NCBI GenBank assembly: GCA_029879595.1 | Contig: JAOUPZ010000120.1 | Span: forward strand, 1-8,486 | Direction of reading: 5' to 3' | DNA from: Deltaproteobacteria bacterium | GTDB lineage: Bacteria > SAR324 > JACQKK01 | DNA: 8,486 nucleotides | Shown here: positions 1 to 5,495 of the stretch, one piece after another | Position numbering within the stretch: position 1 is the first letter of the stretch | How the letters are laid out: each line of letters begins with the position of its first letter | Program-made: the position numbers and the translations under genes | The notes under the pieces: generated by a model | Database searches by the model: none | What the model was told of the DNA's origin: nothing | The model's input: only the letters and a program-made list of their open reading frames with translations

Positions 1-521
1 TTTAAATATCCGCTGATGGTTCCCGAACAGGTGCCCGGCCCAGAGATATAATTCAAGGGGCCGCTGGAGTATGTTCCCGAGGCTATTCCCCCTACGCCGC
101 CATATTCGGTCATGTTCAGGGTTGGTGTCGTGCCATTACAGACGGTTTCCCCATCGGGCGAGGTCTCAATTGCCAGGGGAATGCTGCTTCCCACCGGAGT
201 GGGGTCGGGGGTCAAGATCCAGACGACGGAAGCCGGATCGCCATAGTTTGCGTATGCGTTGTATTGAACACCACTCATCATCACGATCGCCTGGACAACG
301 GGGGCACATGAGGCAGCCGTTCCCAGGCTGCCCTCGGTGTAGGTTGTGGTTTGCGCCCCGTCGTTAACAGTCAATTCGTTGGGAGTGGCCCCGTCAGTGG
401 GGCAGTAGGATTCCGCGGCCTTTTTATCGTCTTCGCCTCCGCATCCTGCCAATACAAGCGCCATGAACACAACCACCAGCAGCAGCGTATTTCTTAAACC
501 GGTTTTTTGTTCATATTCCAT
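1..521 (-). CDS. Lipoprotein of unknown function, 5' part only (runs off left edge)
   Basis: Reading the minus strand from the ATG at 521-519 gives 173 open codons to the window edge, with no stop. The start is supported by a GGAGGA ribosome site at 531-526, five bases before the ATG. The N-terminus is a lipoprotein signal: MEYEQKTGLR, a hydrophobic stretch at about residues 11-25, then lipobox L-A-G-C with Cys27. Gly at +2 predicts outer-membrane rather than inner-membrane retention under the general Lol rule. After the cysteine comes GGEDDKKAAES, then a Ser/Thr/Gly/Pro-rich region with four more cysteines (C40, C72, C128, C165) that could form disulfides. I recognise no domain in the visible part, which resembles a secreted beta-rich protein. 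It lies on the same strand as the lut operon but 316 bases downstream of it, with its own probable promoter. The anchor region resembles that of the lipoprotein at 5496-8477. Confidence 0.85.
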   Translation of the reverse strand, partial: MEYEQKTGLRNTLLLVVVFMALVLAGCGGEDDKKAAESYCPTDGATPNELTVNDGAQTTTYTEGSLGTAASCAPVVQAIVMMSGVQYNAYANYGDPASVVWILTPDPTPVGSSIPLAIETSPDGETVCNGTTPTLNMTEYGGVGGIASGTYSSGPLNYISGPGTCSGTISGYL

Positions 522-525
522 TATG

Positions 526-531
526 TCCTCC
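526..531 (-). promoter_or_regulatory. Ribosome binding site of the left-edge lipoprotein
   Basis: The minus strand reads GGAGGA followed by CATA and the ATG at 521. It is a near-perfect Shine-Dalgarno at normal spacing and fixes the start of a gene that is cut by the window edge. Confidence 0.75.
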
Positions 532-678
532 GGTTGGGATGGTATGATGCTGTTATCTAAAGCTGTTATTCCCCCTGGTCTGTTGCGGTTAATCAAACAA
601 CACCTATCCCTTTTACGATTTCAATATGGTTTGTTTTTTTCAGAATTTGCCAGGGTCGCCGGACTTCCGACTAGGTGA

Positions 679-707
679 AATTTAGCAGAAATACCTGTTA
701 TCGGCAA
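679..707 (-). promoter_or_regulatory. Candidate sigma-70 promoter for the left-edge lipoprotein
   Basis: On the minus strand TTGCCG (707-702) is followed after exactly 17 bases by TAAATT (684-679). Each box matches four of six consensus positions. Transcription would start near 672, giving a leader of about 150 nt before the ATG at 521. The match is modest and rests on spacing plus location in an AT-rich gap. Confidence 0.35.
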
Positions 708-837
708 ATAAATATCTCTGTGGGAAATTCACATGCAATATACACAATAGTACGCCCTTTTATTTCGCGTATTTCGGGAATTCCTTGGAGGGGGTTTGGG
801 AAAGATAGGCAATGACCGGCGCGGTTTCCGGGCCGCT

Positions 838-1446
838 TTACAAGTTCTCGATGATCCAGACATGGACCTCGCCCGGACCGTGAACCCCCACGCACAGGTT
901 GTGTTCGATATCGGCGGTTTTGGAAGGGCCGCTGATGAAATTCAGGCAACTGGTCAGATCGTCCCGGTGGGCCGACACCTCTGTGAGGACCTCTCCGACC
1001 CGGGAGACGATCTTTGATCTGGGCACCAAAAACCCCGCCACGGGGGGCAGCAGCGATACGCACCGGGGGTTGTGCGGGCCGGTTTCCAGGACGATGCTGC
1101 CCGTTTCCGCCACGGCATGATCGGCCCGGCACAGGCCGAACTGGGCCGCCGCGAACTCATCGTGGTCCACCCGGTCGATGCTTCCGCCGGCATTGGGCGC
1201 GGTCACCACCCGGGTATACCCCCTGGATGCCACCAGTTTACCGATAGCCTCCCGGGCCGCCTGCTCATGGGGGACAAGGGAAACGCTGACCCCCAGGGCC
1301 TCGGATTCTCTGATGAAAACCTCCAGCCGCTCCTGCTCGCCGAAAAAAAGCTCCCGGGGTGCTTCCCACCGGGGGGGCGGGGGCGGTTCCTGCCCGGCGT
1401 ATCCTGTTCTTGCGGCCAGCGCCTTGAAAAACTGATCCTTGTCCAT
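838..1446 (-). CDS. lutC: LutC/LldG/YkgG-type lactate utilisation protein (LUD domain)
   Basis: This 202-residue protein is the third component of the LutABC (LldEFG) iron-sulfur system that oxidises L-lactate to pyruvate in the cytoplasm. It is a stand-alone LUD domain, near the usual length. Family hallmarks are GLCRADHAVAETGSIV at residues 104-119 and the C-terminal GPSKTADIE...GVHGPGEVHV block at 173-196, where the family normally carries a GPS-(R/K)-TADIE signature and a GVHGP turn. It has no iron-sulfur cysteine motif, as expected for this subunit. The ATG at 1446 lies 4 bases after the lutB stop, with a GGGAGAATAAGG stretch that overlaps the end of lutB serving as ribosome site, so the two genes are translationally coupled. 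It is the last gene of the operon. Its exact biochemical role within LutABC is not settled for the family. Confidence 0.93.
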   Translation of the reverse strand: MDKDQFFKALAARTGYAGQEPPPPPRWEAPRELFFGEQERLEVFIRESEALGVSVSLVPHEQAAREAIGKLVASRGYTRVVTAPNAGGSIDRVDHDEFAAAQFGLCRADHAVAETGSIVLETGPHNPRCVSLLPPVAGFLVPRSKIVSRVGEVLTEVSAHRDDLTSCLNFISGPSKTADIEHNLCVGVHGPGEVHVWIIENL

Positions 1447-1450
1447 GACC

Positions 1451-2875
1451 TTATTCTCCCTGTTCCGGGCCGGATTTGCGGGCGGCCCACCAGCTTCTGA
1501 ATGATTCCCGGGGAGGCTGGGGGAAGTTGCGGCTTTGGGTCCATCCGCTCAGGGGGCCCGGGCCTCGCTCGATGCGCCCGTTTTTCGCCCAGGGGGCCAG
1601 CGCCCTGTACGCCCCTTTCAGCGCCCAGCCGAAGAGCCGGGGGCTTTTGGCCAGCAGACCGAAGCCCAAAAAGGCCAGCCGCTCCCGGCGGGTGCTCATC
1701 CCCCGGCAGACCATGTCCCGGCGCAGCTCCACCAGCAGGTCGGTCAGGGGCACCCTGGCCGGGCAGACCTCCTGGCAGGCCCCGCACAACGACGAGGCGA
1801 ATGGCAGCGCCCGGTGTTTTTCCATTCCTGCCAGTAAAGGCGAGAGCACCGCCCCGATGGGGCCGGGATAGACGGAGCCGTAACTGTGCCCGCCGATCTG
1901 CCGGTAGACGGGGCAGGCATTGAGGCAGGCCCCGCAGCGGATGCACTGAAGAACGCTTTGGTAGGCCGTGCCCAGGATGCCCGAGCGCCCGTTGTCCACA
2001 ATGACCACATGCAGCTCTTCGGGGCCGTCCTTGTCGCCCTCCCGGCGCGGGCCGGACAGGACGGTGAGGTAGGTGGTGGCCTTCTGGCCCGTGGCGCTGC
2101 GGGGAAGCACGGTAAGAATGGGATCAAGGCTCTCCAGGTCGGGCACCAGCCGCTCCATACCCATCACGGCCACATGTACACGGGGCAGGGTGGTGGATAG
2201 CCGGGCGTTGCCCTCGTTGGATACCAGCACCAGCGAGCCGGTGGAGGCCACCCCGAAGTTGCAGCCGGAGATTCCCATGTCCGCCCGCAGGAACTTCTCG
2301 CGGAGCACCTCCCGGGCAAAGGCGGTGAGTTCCTCGGGCTGGCTGGAAAGTTTTCTCCCGGCCAGGGCGGAGAATATTTCGGCAACCTGTTCCTTGGTCT
2401 TGTGAATGGCCGGGGCGATTATATGGGACGGCGGTTCCTTGGCCAGCTGGATTATGTATTCTCCCAGGTCCGTTTCCACCACCTCCATGCCCTGCTGTTC
2501 CAGCGCCTGGTTGAGGTGTATCTCCTCGGTGACCATGGACTTGGACTTCACGATGGAGCGGACGCCCTTTTCGCATGCCAGGCCCACGATGTATTCGCGG
2601 GCCTCCCGGGCATCGGCGGCCAGATAGACCCTTGCGCCCCGGGCCTCCACATTTTCGATGAACTGCCTCAGATAGTGGTCCAGGTGGGCGATGGTGTGCT
2701 TTCTCACCGCTGCGGTGTGGTCCCTCCAGCCCTGCCAGTCCGGCAGGCTCTCAATGACCGCCGCGCGCTTGGGGCCAAAGGTGTCCTGGGCGCGGCGCAG
2801 GGCCTTGCTGAGAAACCCGTCGCTGACGGCCTTGGCGACCCTTGCTTCAAACCGGTTGTGGCCATGTTCCGCCAT
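1451..2875 (-). CDS. lutB: LutB/LldF-type iron-sulfur protein of L-lactate oxidation
   Basis: This is the central subunit of the LutABC lactate-oxidising system, 474 residues, close to the family's usual 470-480. Residues about 60-310 form a LUD domain with KSKSMVTEEIHLN (111-123) and GISGCNFGVASTGSLV (201-216), both typical. A ferredoxin-like module follows: C311-x2-C314-x2-C317-x3-C321-P, then C364-x2-C367-x3-C371-P. The second site shows only three cysteines in the canonical SLCGACxxVCP form, as is usual in this family. The C-terminus carries the LutB-type tail ending FPQPPRESFRSWW (451-463). The start ATG follows the lutA TAG stop with no base between, with a GGGGAGGG ribosome site inside the end of lutA. 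No frameshift or missing key residue is visible, so the protein should be functional. Confidence 0.95.
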   Translation of the reverse strand: MAEHGHNRFEARVAKAVSDGFLSKALRRAQDTFGPKRAAVIESLPDWQGWRDHTAAVRKHTIAHLDHYLRQFIENVEARGARVYLAADAREAREYIVGLACEKGVRSIVKSKSMVTEEIHLNQALEQQGMEVVETDLGEYIIQLAKEPPSHIIAPAIHKTKEQVAEIFSALAGRKLSSQPEELTAFAREVLREKFLRADMGISGCNFGVASTGSLVLVSNEGNARLSTTLPRVHVAVMGMERLVPDLESLDPILTVLPRSATGQKATTYLTVLSGPRREGDKDGPEELHVVIVDNGRSGILGTAYQSVLQCIRCGACLNACPVYRQIGGHSYGSVYPGPIGAVLSPLLAGMEKHRALPFASSLCGACQEVCPARVPLTDLLVELRRDMVCRGMSTRRERLAFLGFGLLAKSPRLFGWALKGAYRALAPWAKNGRIERGPGPLSGWTQSRNFPQPPRESFRSWWAARKSGPEQGE

Positions 2876-3598
2876 CTATTCCCATCCCTCCCCGAGAAGC
2901 TCGGCGATATGCAGGGGCCTGACGGTGCTTTGCAGCCGTTCCAGCCTTCCTCCGATGTTCATCAGGCAGCTCATGTCCAGGCTCACCAGTATATCCGCCC
3001 CGGAGCTGATGATATGGCCGGCCTTTTCATCCGCCATTTCCGTGGAAATGAGCGGCATCTTCACCGCGAATGTACCCCCGAACCCGCAACAGTTCTGGGC
3101 GCCGGGCAGTTCAAGCAGCTGCAGGCCCCTCACCAGGGACAGAATCTTCTGCGGGGGGGCCGTCACGCCGAGGTTTCTCAGGGTGTGGCAGGAGTTGTGG
3201 AAGACCGCCCGGGCCTTAAAGGTCACCGGCAGTGATTCCACCCCCAGCACCCCGGTCAGGTATTCGCTGAATTCGTATGTTTTGTCGGCCAGGGCCTGGG
3301 CTTCCTGCCCGTGGGGGGTGCCCTGGAACAGGGCGGGGTAGCTGTGCCGGATCATCGCCGCACAGGAGCCGCTGAGGGATATTACCGCCCGGCTGTCTTC
3401 AAAGGCCCGGATGGTCGCCAGGGCCGCCTTGCGGGCATCGTCCTGATAGCCGGAGTTGTAGGCCGGCTGGCCGCAGCAGGTTTGGCCCGGGGGAAAATCC
3501 ACCTGCACCCCGAGCCTCTCCAGCACCATGACGGCGGCCTTGCCCACATTGGGGTACAGGGCGTCGCAAAGACAGGTGATCATCAGTGAGGCTTGCAT
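2876..3598 (-). CDS. lutA: LutA/LldE-type cysteine-rich (CCG) iron-sulfur protein
   Basis: This 240-residue protein consists of two CCG (cysteine-rich) domains, as in LutA and in the cysteine-rich parts of GlpC, GlcF and HdrB. The first domain has the N-terminal ITCLCDALYPNVGKA (7-21), CCGQPAYNSGY at C41-C42 and GSCAAM at C79. The second has HNSCHTLRNLG (C137), NCCGFGGTFAVKMP (C170-C171) and DMSCLMNIGGRL (C211). CCG domains bind iron-sulfur clusters, and in LutABC this subunit is thought to take part in electron transfer during lactate oxidation. The chosen start ATG has GGAGAG five bases upstream and aligns with the normal family N-terminus. The gene follows the cytochrome b gene after 68 bases on the same strand and abuts lutB. 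All key cysteines are present. Confidence 0.94.
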   Translation of the reverse strand: MQASLMITCLCDALYPNVGKAAVMVLERLGVQVDFPPGQTCCGQPAYNSGYQDDARKAALATIRAFEDSRAVISLSGSCAAMIRHSYPALFQGTPHGQEAQALADKTYEFSEYLTGVLGVESLPVTFKARAVFHNSCHTLRNLGVTAPPQKILSLVRGLQLLELPGAQNCCGFGGTFAVKMPLISTEMADEKAGHIISSGADILVSLDMSCLMNIGGRLERLQSTVRPLHIAELLGEGWE

Positions 3599-3666
3599 GG
3601 CGGCTCTCCGGGGTCGGCTTTCCGTTCATTCTATTCAAGAACCACGGGGCTGACAATGCCGGGCGA

Positions 3667-4326
3667 CTAAAGCAGCCAGGCCGCCAGCAGAACCGCCGGA
3701 ATCACGCTCAGCACAACCCGGAAGGCCATGCCTTTGGCGGGCGGCATATCACCGGCCGGGTCGCCCGGTTCGGCCTGTTTGCGTCCGTTGATCATGGAGC
3801 GCACGATGTTCTCCCGGTGCAGCACTCCGTGAACGACAATGCCCACCAGGTGCATGGCCACCAGGACGGCCAAAAAGCCGCTCAGGACCTCGTGAACCTC
3901 CTCGAACATCTTGGCCAGGCGGAAGCCGATCCGGCCCACCAGGGGCCCCATCTGATGCTCCTGCCCGGCCAGGGCCGGCAGGCCCGAAACGGTAATCAGG
4001 ATAACCAGCCCGAGCATGGCCGTCATAACCCAGCCGGCGGCAGGGTTGTGGCCCAGGGTGCGTGGGGCCTTGTGCTGCGCCATGTCGCGGAGGTAATCCA
4101 GCACCACCCGGGGGCTCTTGAGAAAACTGGAAAAGCGGGCCTGCGGGGGGCCGAAGAAGCCCCACATCAGCCGGGTCACCACCAGCAGCACCGCCACCGA
4201 GCCGAACCAGACGTGGATGACCATCAGTGAATCAAATTCGGCGGTCGATACCGCTCCCAGAATGCTTAATGCCAGCCCCCAGTGTATGATCCGCACCAGC
4301 GAATCCCAGACTTGTACTTCCTTCAT
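3667..4326 (-). CDS. Membrane b-type cytochrome, cytochrome b561 / Ni-Fe hydrogenase cytochrome b-like
   Basis: The protein is 219 residues. I place the start at the ATG 4326-4324 (MKEVQVWDSLVRIIHW) rather than the longer open frame from 4410. It has a GAGG ribosome site eight bases upstream, and the extra 28 residues are charged and unlike the family. Features typical of COG3658/PF01292 are the N-terminal VWDxxVRxxHW (6-16), the motif LGHNPAAGW (91-99), and an EVHE...H segment (143-159) before HGVLHRENIVRSMINGRK. Candidate haem ligands are H15, H38, H145 and H159. Hydrophobic segments lie at about 13-29, 36-56, 99-119 and 147-168, with an extra one at the C-terminus (203-219). Such proteins carry haem b and exchange electrons between quinone and a redox partner. 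Usual partners are hydrogenases or c-type cytochromes; here the only same-strand partners are LutABC. A direct role in lactate electron flow is inference. Confidence 0.88.
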   Translation of the reverse strand: MKEVQVWDSLVRIIHWGLALSILGAVSTAEFDSLMVIHVWFGSVAVLLVVTRLMWGFFGPPQARFSSFLKSPRVVLDYLRDMAQHKAPRTLGHNPAAGWVMTAMLGLVILITVSGLPALAGQEHQMGPLVGRIGFRLAKMFEEVHEVLSGFLAVLVAMHLVGIVVHGVLHRENIVRSMINGRKQAEPGDPAGDMPPAKGMAFRVVLSVIPAVLLAAWLL

Positions 4327-4408
4327 AGTTTCTGCCTCGAATGAAATTTCCCGGCGGCACCGTGCGGGTAAATCCGCCCGGTAATCCTGCGGCCCCGGGA
4401 CATGTCTC

Positions 4409-4442
4409 ATTTCACCATGACCATATGAAATATCCGGCCGGA
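4409..4442. promoter_or_regulatory. Inverted repeats upstream of the cytochrome b-lut operon (possible operator)
   Basis: ATTTCA (4409-4414) and TGAAAT (4426-4431) are perfect complements around an 11-base centre. They are followed at once by the perfect palindrome TCCGGCCGGA (4433-4442). The site lies 83-116 bases before the cytochrome b start. Lactate operons are often controlled by a GntR-family repressor, but this sequence does not match the usual TGGTnnnACCA operator and no regulator gene is in the window. Confidence 0.25.
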
Positions 4443-4565
4443 GGATTATTAAATATCATTCATGAAGGGCCGTTCCCGGAGCCTGACAGGGTGCAGAAGA
4501 AAACACTGCCCACCAGAAAGTTTTCAAGGTTTCCGGATTTTTTTTCCCTTGTGTGATTATGTCCC

Positions 4566-4594
4566 TTAAGACTGGTTCGGGTGGGGAATATAAT
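4566..4594 (+). promoter_or_regulatory. Sigma-70 promoter for the small exported protein
   Basis: TTAAGA (4566-4571, four of six consensus bases) and a perfect TATAAT (4589-4594) are separated by 17 bases. Transcription would start near 4601 and give a leader of about 105 nt before the ATG at 4707. Position, spacing and a perfect -10 box make this one of the better promoters in the window. Confidence 0.6.
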
Positions 4595-4606
4595 ACTTAA
4601 CATGGA

Positions 4607-4641
4607 GCAGAAAACAGCCGCAGAAAACAGCTGTTGTTTTC
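4607..4641 (+). repeat. Tandem 12-bp direct repeat running into a short hairpin
   Basis: GCAGAAAACAGC occurs at 4607-4618 and again at 4620-4631, a 13-base period. The second copy runs into an inverted repeat, GAAAACA (4623-4629), GCTGT loop, TGTTTTC (4635-4641). The element sits just after the predicted transcription start of the gene at 4707, where it could be a repressor site or an RNA structure in the leader. Confidence 0.6.
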
Positions 4642-4706
4642 CGAAACTGAAAAAGACCTGAAATAAACAGAAAAAAGAAATCACAAGGTTATCCCAAAGA
4701 GTCGCC

Positions 4707-5069
4707 ATGAAATATATCAACGTGAAAAAGCTTTCCATTCTTTCCGTATTTTTACTGGCAGGCGTGCTGGCCTATGCCGGAACCACCACCCAGATCCCCG
4801 GGCAACTGCCGGGTCTCACTGCTACCCAGTCCCTCCAGACAGCGGGCAAGACCCTGAATGGAAACCTGGTTGCCAACCTGGCCGAGGTGGGCCCCATGAG
4901 CATGGTGCAGCTGGCTGACCACAAGGGTGTGAGCCTGGAGGCCCTGCTGGCTAAGTCAGAGCTGATCATGGCTGGCGCACGGCCCGATTCCCGGCTGATT
5001 GATGTGGCTGCAAGGCTGGGAGTTTCCGGACAAAAGCTGGCCGACTACCTGCTGTACGGCAGGCTCTAG
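4707..5069 (+). CDS. Small exported protein with two LysM-like half-motifs, function unknown
   Basis: This 120-residue protein starts with a clear Sec signal peptide: MKYINVKK, hydrophobic core at about 9-22, and predicted cleavage after AYA (residue 24). The mature part is about 96 residues without cysteines. The C-terminal half holds two related segments 31 residues apart: VQLADHKGVSLEALL (67-81) and IDVAARLGVSGQKLA (98-112). Both fit [VI]-x-[LV]-A-x3-G-V-S-x3-L. This resembles the second half of LysM modules (IAxxYGVSxxxLL), which bind peptidoglycan glycans, but the leading GDT part of LysM is missing. It also resembles a helix-turn-helix, which would be unexpected outside the cytoplasm. 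The ribosome site is weak (AAAGAG six bases before the ATG). It is transcribed away from the lut operon from its own promoter and is probably monocistronic. I do not recognise a named family. Confidence 0.72.
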   Translation: MKYINVKKLSILSVFLLAGVLAYAGTTTQIPGQLPGLTATQSLQTAGKTLNGNLVANLAEVGPMSMVQLADHKGVSLEALLAKSELIMAGARPDSRLIDVAARLGVSGQKLADYLLYGRL

Positions 5070-5140
5070 GATACCCCGGGGGCCCCCTGCGCCCCCCCCC
5101 TGCGGCCCCTTGAAAGGGCGGTTGCCTCCCGCTCCCGGGT

Positions 5141-5162
5141 GGCGGCCCAAAGCCGGCCTTTT
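5141..5162 (+). terminator. Weak candidate intrinsic terminator after the small exported protein
   Basis: GGCGGC (5141-5146) can pair with GCCG and CC (5152-5158) across a CCAAA loop with one bulged G, and four T follow at 5159-5162. The T-run is short and the stem imperfect. It begins 71 bases after the stop at 5069. Confidence 0.3.
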
Positions 5163-5204
5163 GTCGACCCATAGCCGGCCCCGTTTTCAACAGAATTATT
5201 CCTC

Positions 5205-5243
5205 CCTCCGGTCAGTCGGGCTTTCCCCACCCATGACCGGAGG
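5205..5243. repeat. Perfect 10-bp inverted repeat in the GC-rich gap
   Basis: CCTCCGGTCA (5205-5214) and TGACCGGAGG (5234-5243) are exact reverse complements around 19 bases. Inside, GGG (5218-5220) can pair with CCC (5225-5227) around a four-base loop, so the hairpin can extend inward. It is followed by eight C on the plus strand and by no T-run on either strand, so it is not a standard intrinsic terminator. Confidence 0.7.
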
Positions 5244-5377
5244 CCCCCCCCACCCTCACCTGACCGCAGGCTTTTCCGCATTTTACCAAAACTAAGTCCC
5301 TAAACATTCGGCTTTTCCGCCAGTTATAATTAATAACTATGGGAAAGATATTATTCTGTCGTTAATTATGCCTATGT

Positions 5378-5404
5378 TTGACATATTTATTTTTTCTGTA
5401 TAAT
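5378..5404 (+). promoter_or_regulatory. Promoter of the large FN3/propeller lipoprotein
   Basis: A perfect TTGACA (5378-5383) and a perfect TATAAT (5399-5404) lie 15 bases apart, shorter than the usual 17. Transcription would start near 5411, leaving a leader of about 85 nt with a small CTGG...CCAG hairpin at 5465-5479. An AGAGG ribosome site (5488-5492) lies three bases before the ATG. Confidence 0.55.
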
Positions 5405-5495
5405 ATTTGCGTTAACACAAAGCATTGGGGAGAAAAACAATCGCAATAAATAACAAATTTATTTCTGGTTTTAAGCCAGTTAAAGACAGAGGCAA

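Larger units (their letters stand above)
522..837. other. Gene-free interval between the lut operon and the left-edge lipoprotein
   Basis: No convincing gene is present on either strand; open frames here lack ribosome sites or are extensions of frames antisense or out of frame to neighbours. The interval is AT-richer than the flanking genes and includes the candidate minus-strand promoter at 679-707. A pair of complementary 6-mers (CACCTA at 601-606 and TAGGTG at 672-677) lies within it. A short weak hairpin directly after the lutC stop (821-836) lacks a T-run on the transcribed strand, so I see no clear intrinsic terminator for the lut operon. Confidence 0.6.
4327..4706. other. Divergent control region between the lut operon and the small exported protein
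   Basis: No gene is supported in this 380-base stretch; short frames lack homology-like features and ribosome sites. It must hold the promoter of the minus-strand cytochrome b-lut unit, for which I cannot pick a convincing pair of boxes. It also holds the plus-strand promoter at 4566-4594, two 12-bp direct repeats and a small hairpin at 4607-4641, and the inverted repeats at 4409-4442. A run of eight T (within 4541-4555) on the plus strand has no preceding stem. Confidence 0.6.
5070..5495. other. Gene-free interval with sharp GC-to-AT change
   Basis: From 5070 to about 5280 the plus strand is very C-rich, with C runs of nine (5092-5100) and eight (5244-5251), AGCCGGCC repeated at 5151-5158 and 5173-5180, and the hairpin at 5205-5243. 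From about 5285 it becomes strongly AT-rich and carries the promoter of the large lipoprotein. Frames that cross the GC-rich part are low-complexity and out of frame with any neighbour, so I call no gene. Confidence 0.6.

Noticed and set aside
463..678. 71-residue plus-strand frame over the left lipoprotein's start
   Set aside because: It is antisense to the lipoprotein start and leader and has no ribosome site or motif.
821..836. GCGG...CCGC hairpin right after the lutC stop as operon terminator
   Set aside because: Only four base pairs with an eight-base loop and no T-run on the minus strand.
1203..1946. 247-residue minus-strand frame across the lutB/lutC junction
   Set aside because: It overlaps two well-supported genes in another frame on the same strand and has low-complexity Arg/Pro/Gly-rich content typical of GC-rich shadow frames.
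2402..3235. 277-residue plus-strand frame opposite lutA/lutB
   Set aside because: It is antisense to genes with complete iron-sulfur motifs and shows no motif of its own.
4327..4410. 28-residue N-terminal extension of the cytochrome b
   Set aside because: The extension is charged and unlike the family; the ATG at 4326 has a good GAGG ribosome site and gives the standard VWDxxVRxxHW N-terminus.
4460..4738. Minus-strand frame of 92 residues with a hydrophobic start
   Set aside because: It covers the plus-strand promoter and the start of the small exported protein, is AT-rich Phe/Ser-biased sequence, and has no ribosome site or recognisable motif.
5411..5495. Riboswitch in the leader of the large lipoprotein
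   Set aside because: I looked for c-di-GMP (GEMM) core sequences, which are frequent before surface protein genes in this group; none is present, and only a tiny CTGG...CCAG hairpin is seen.
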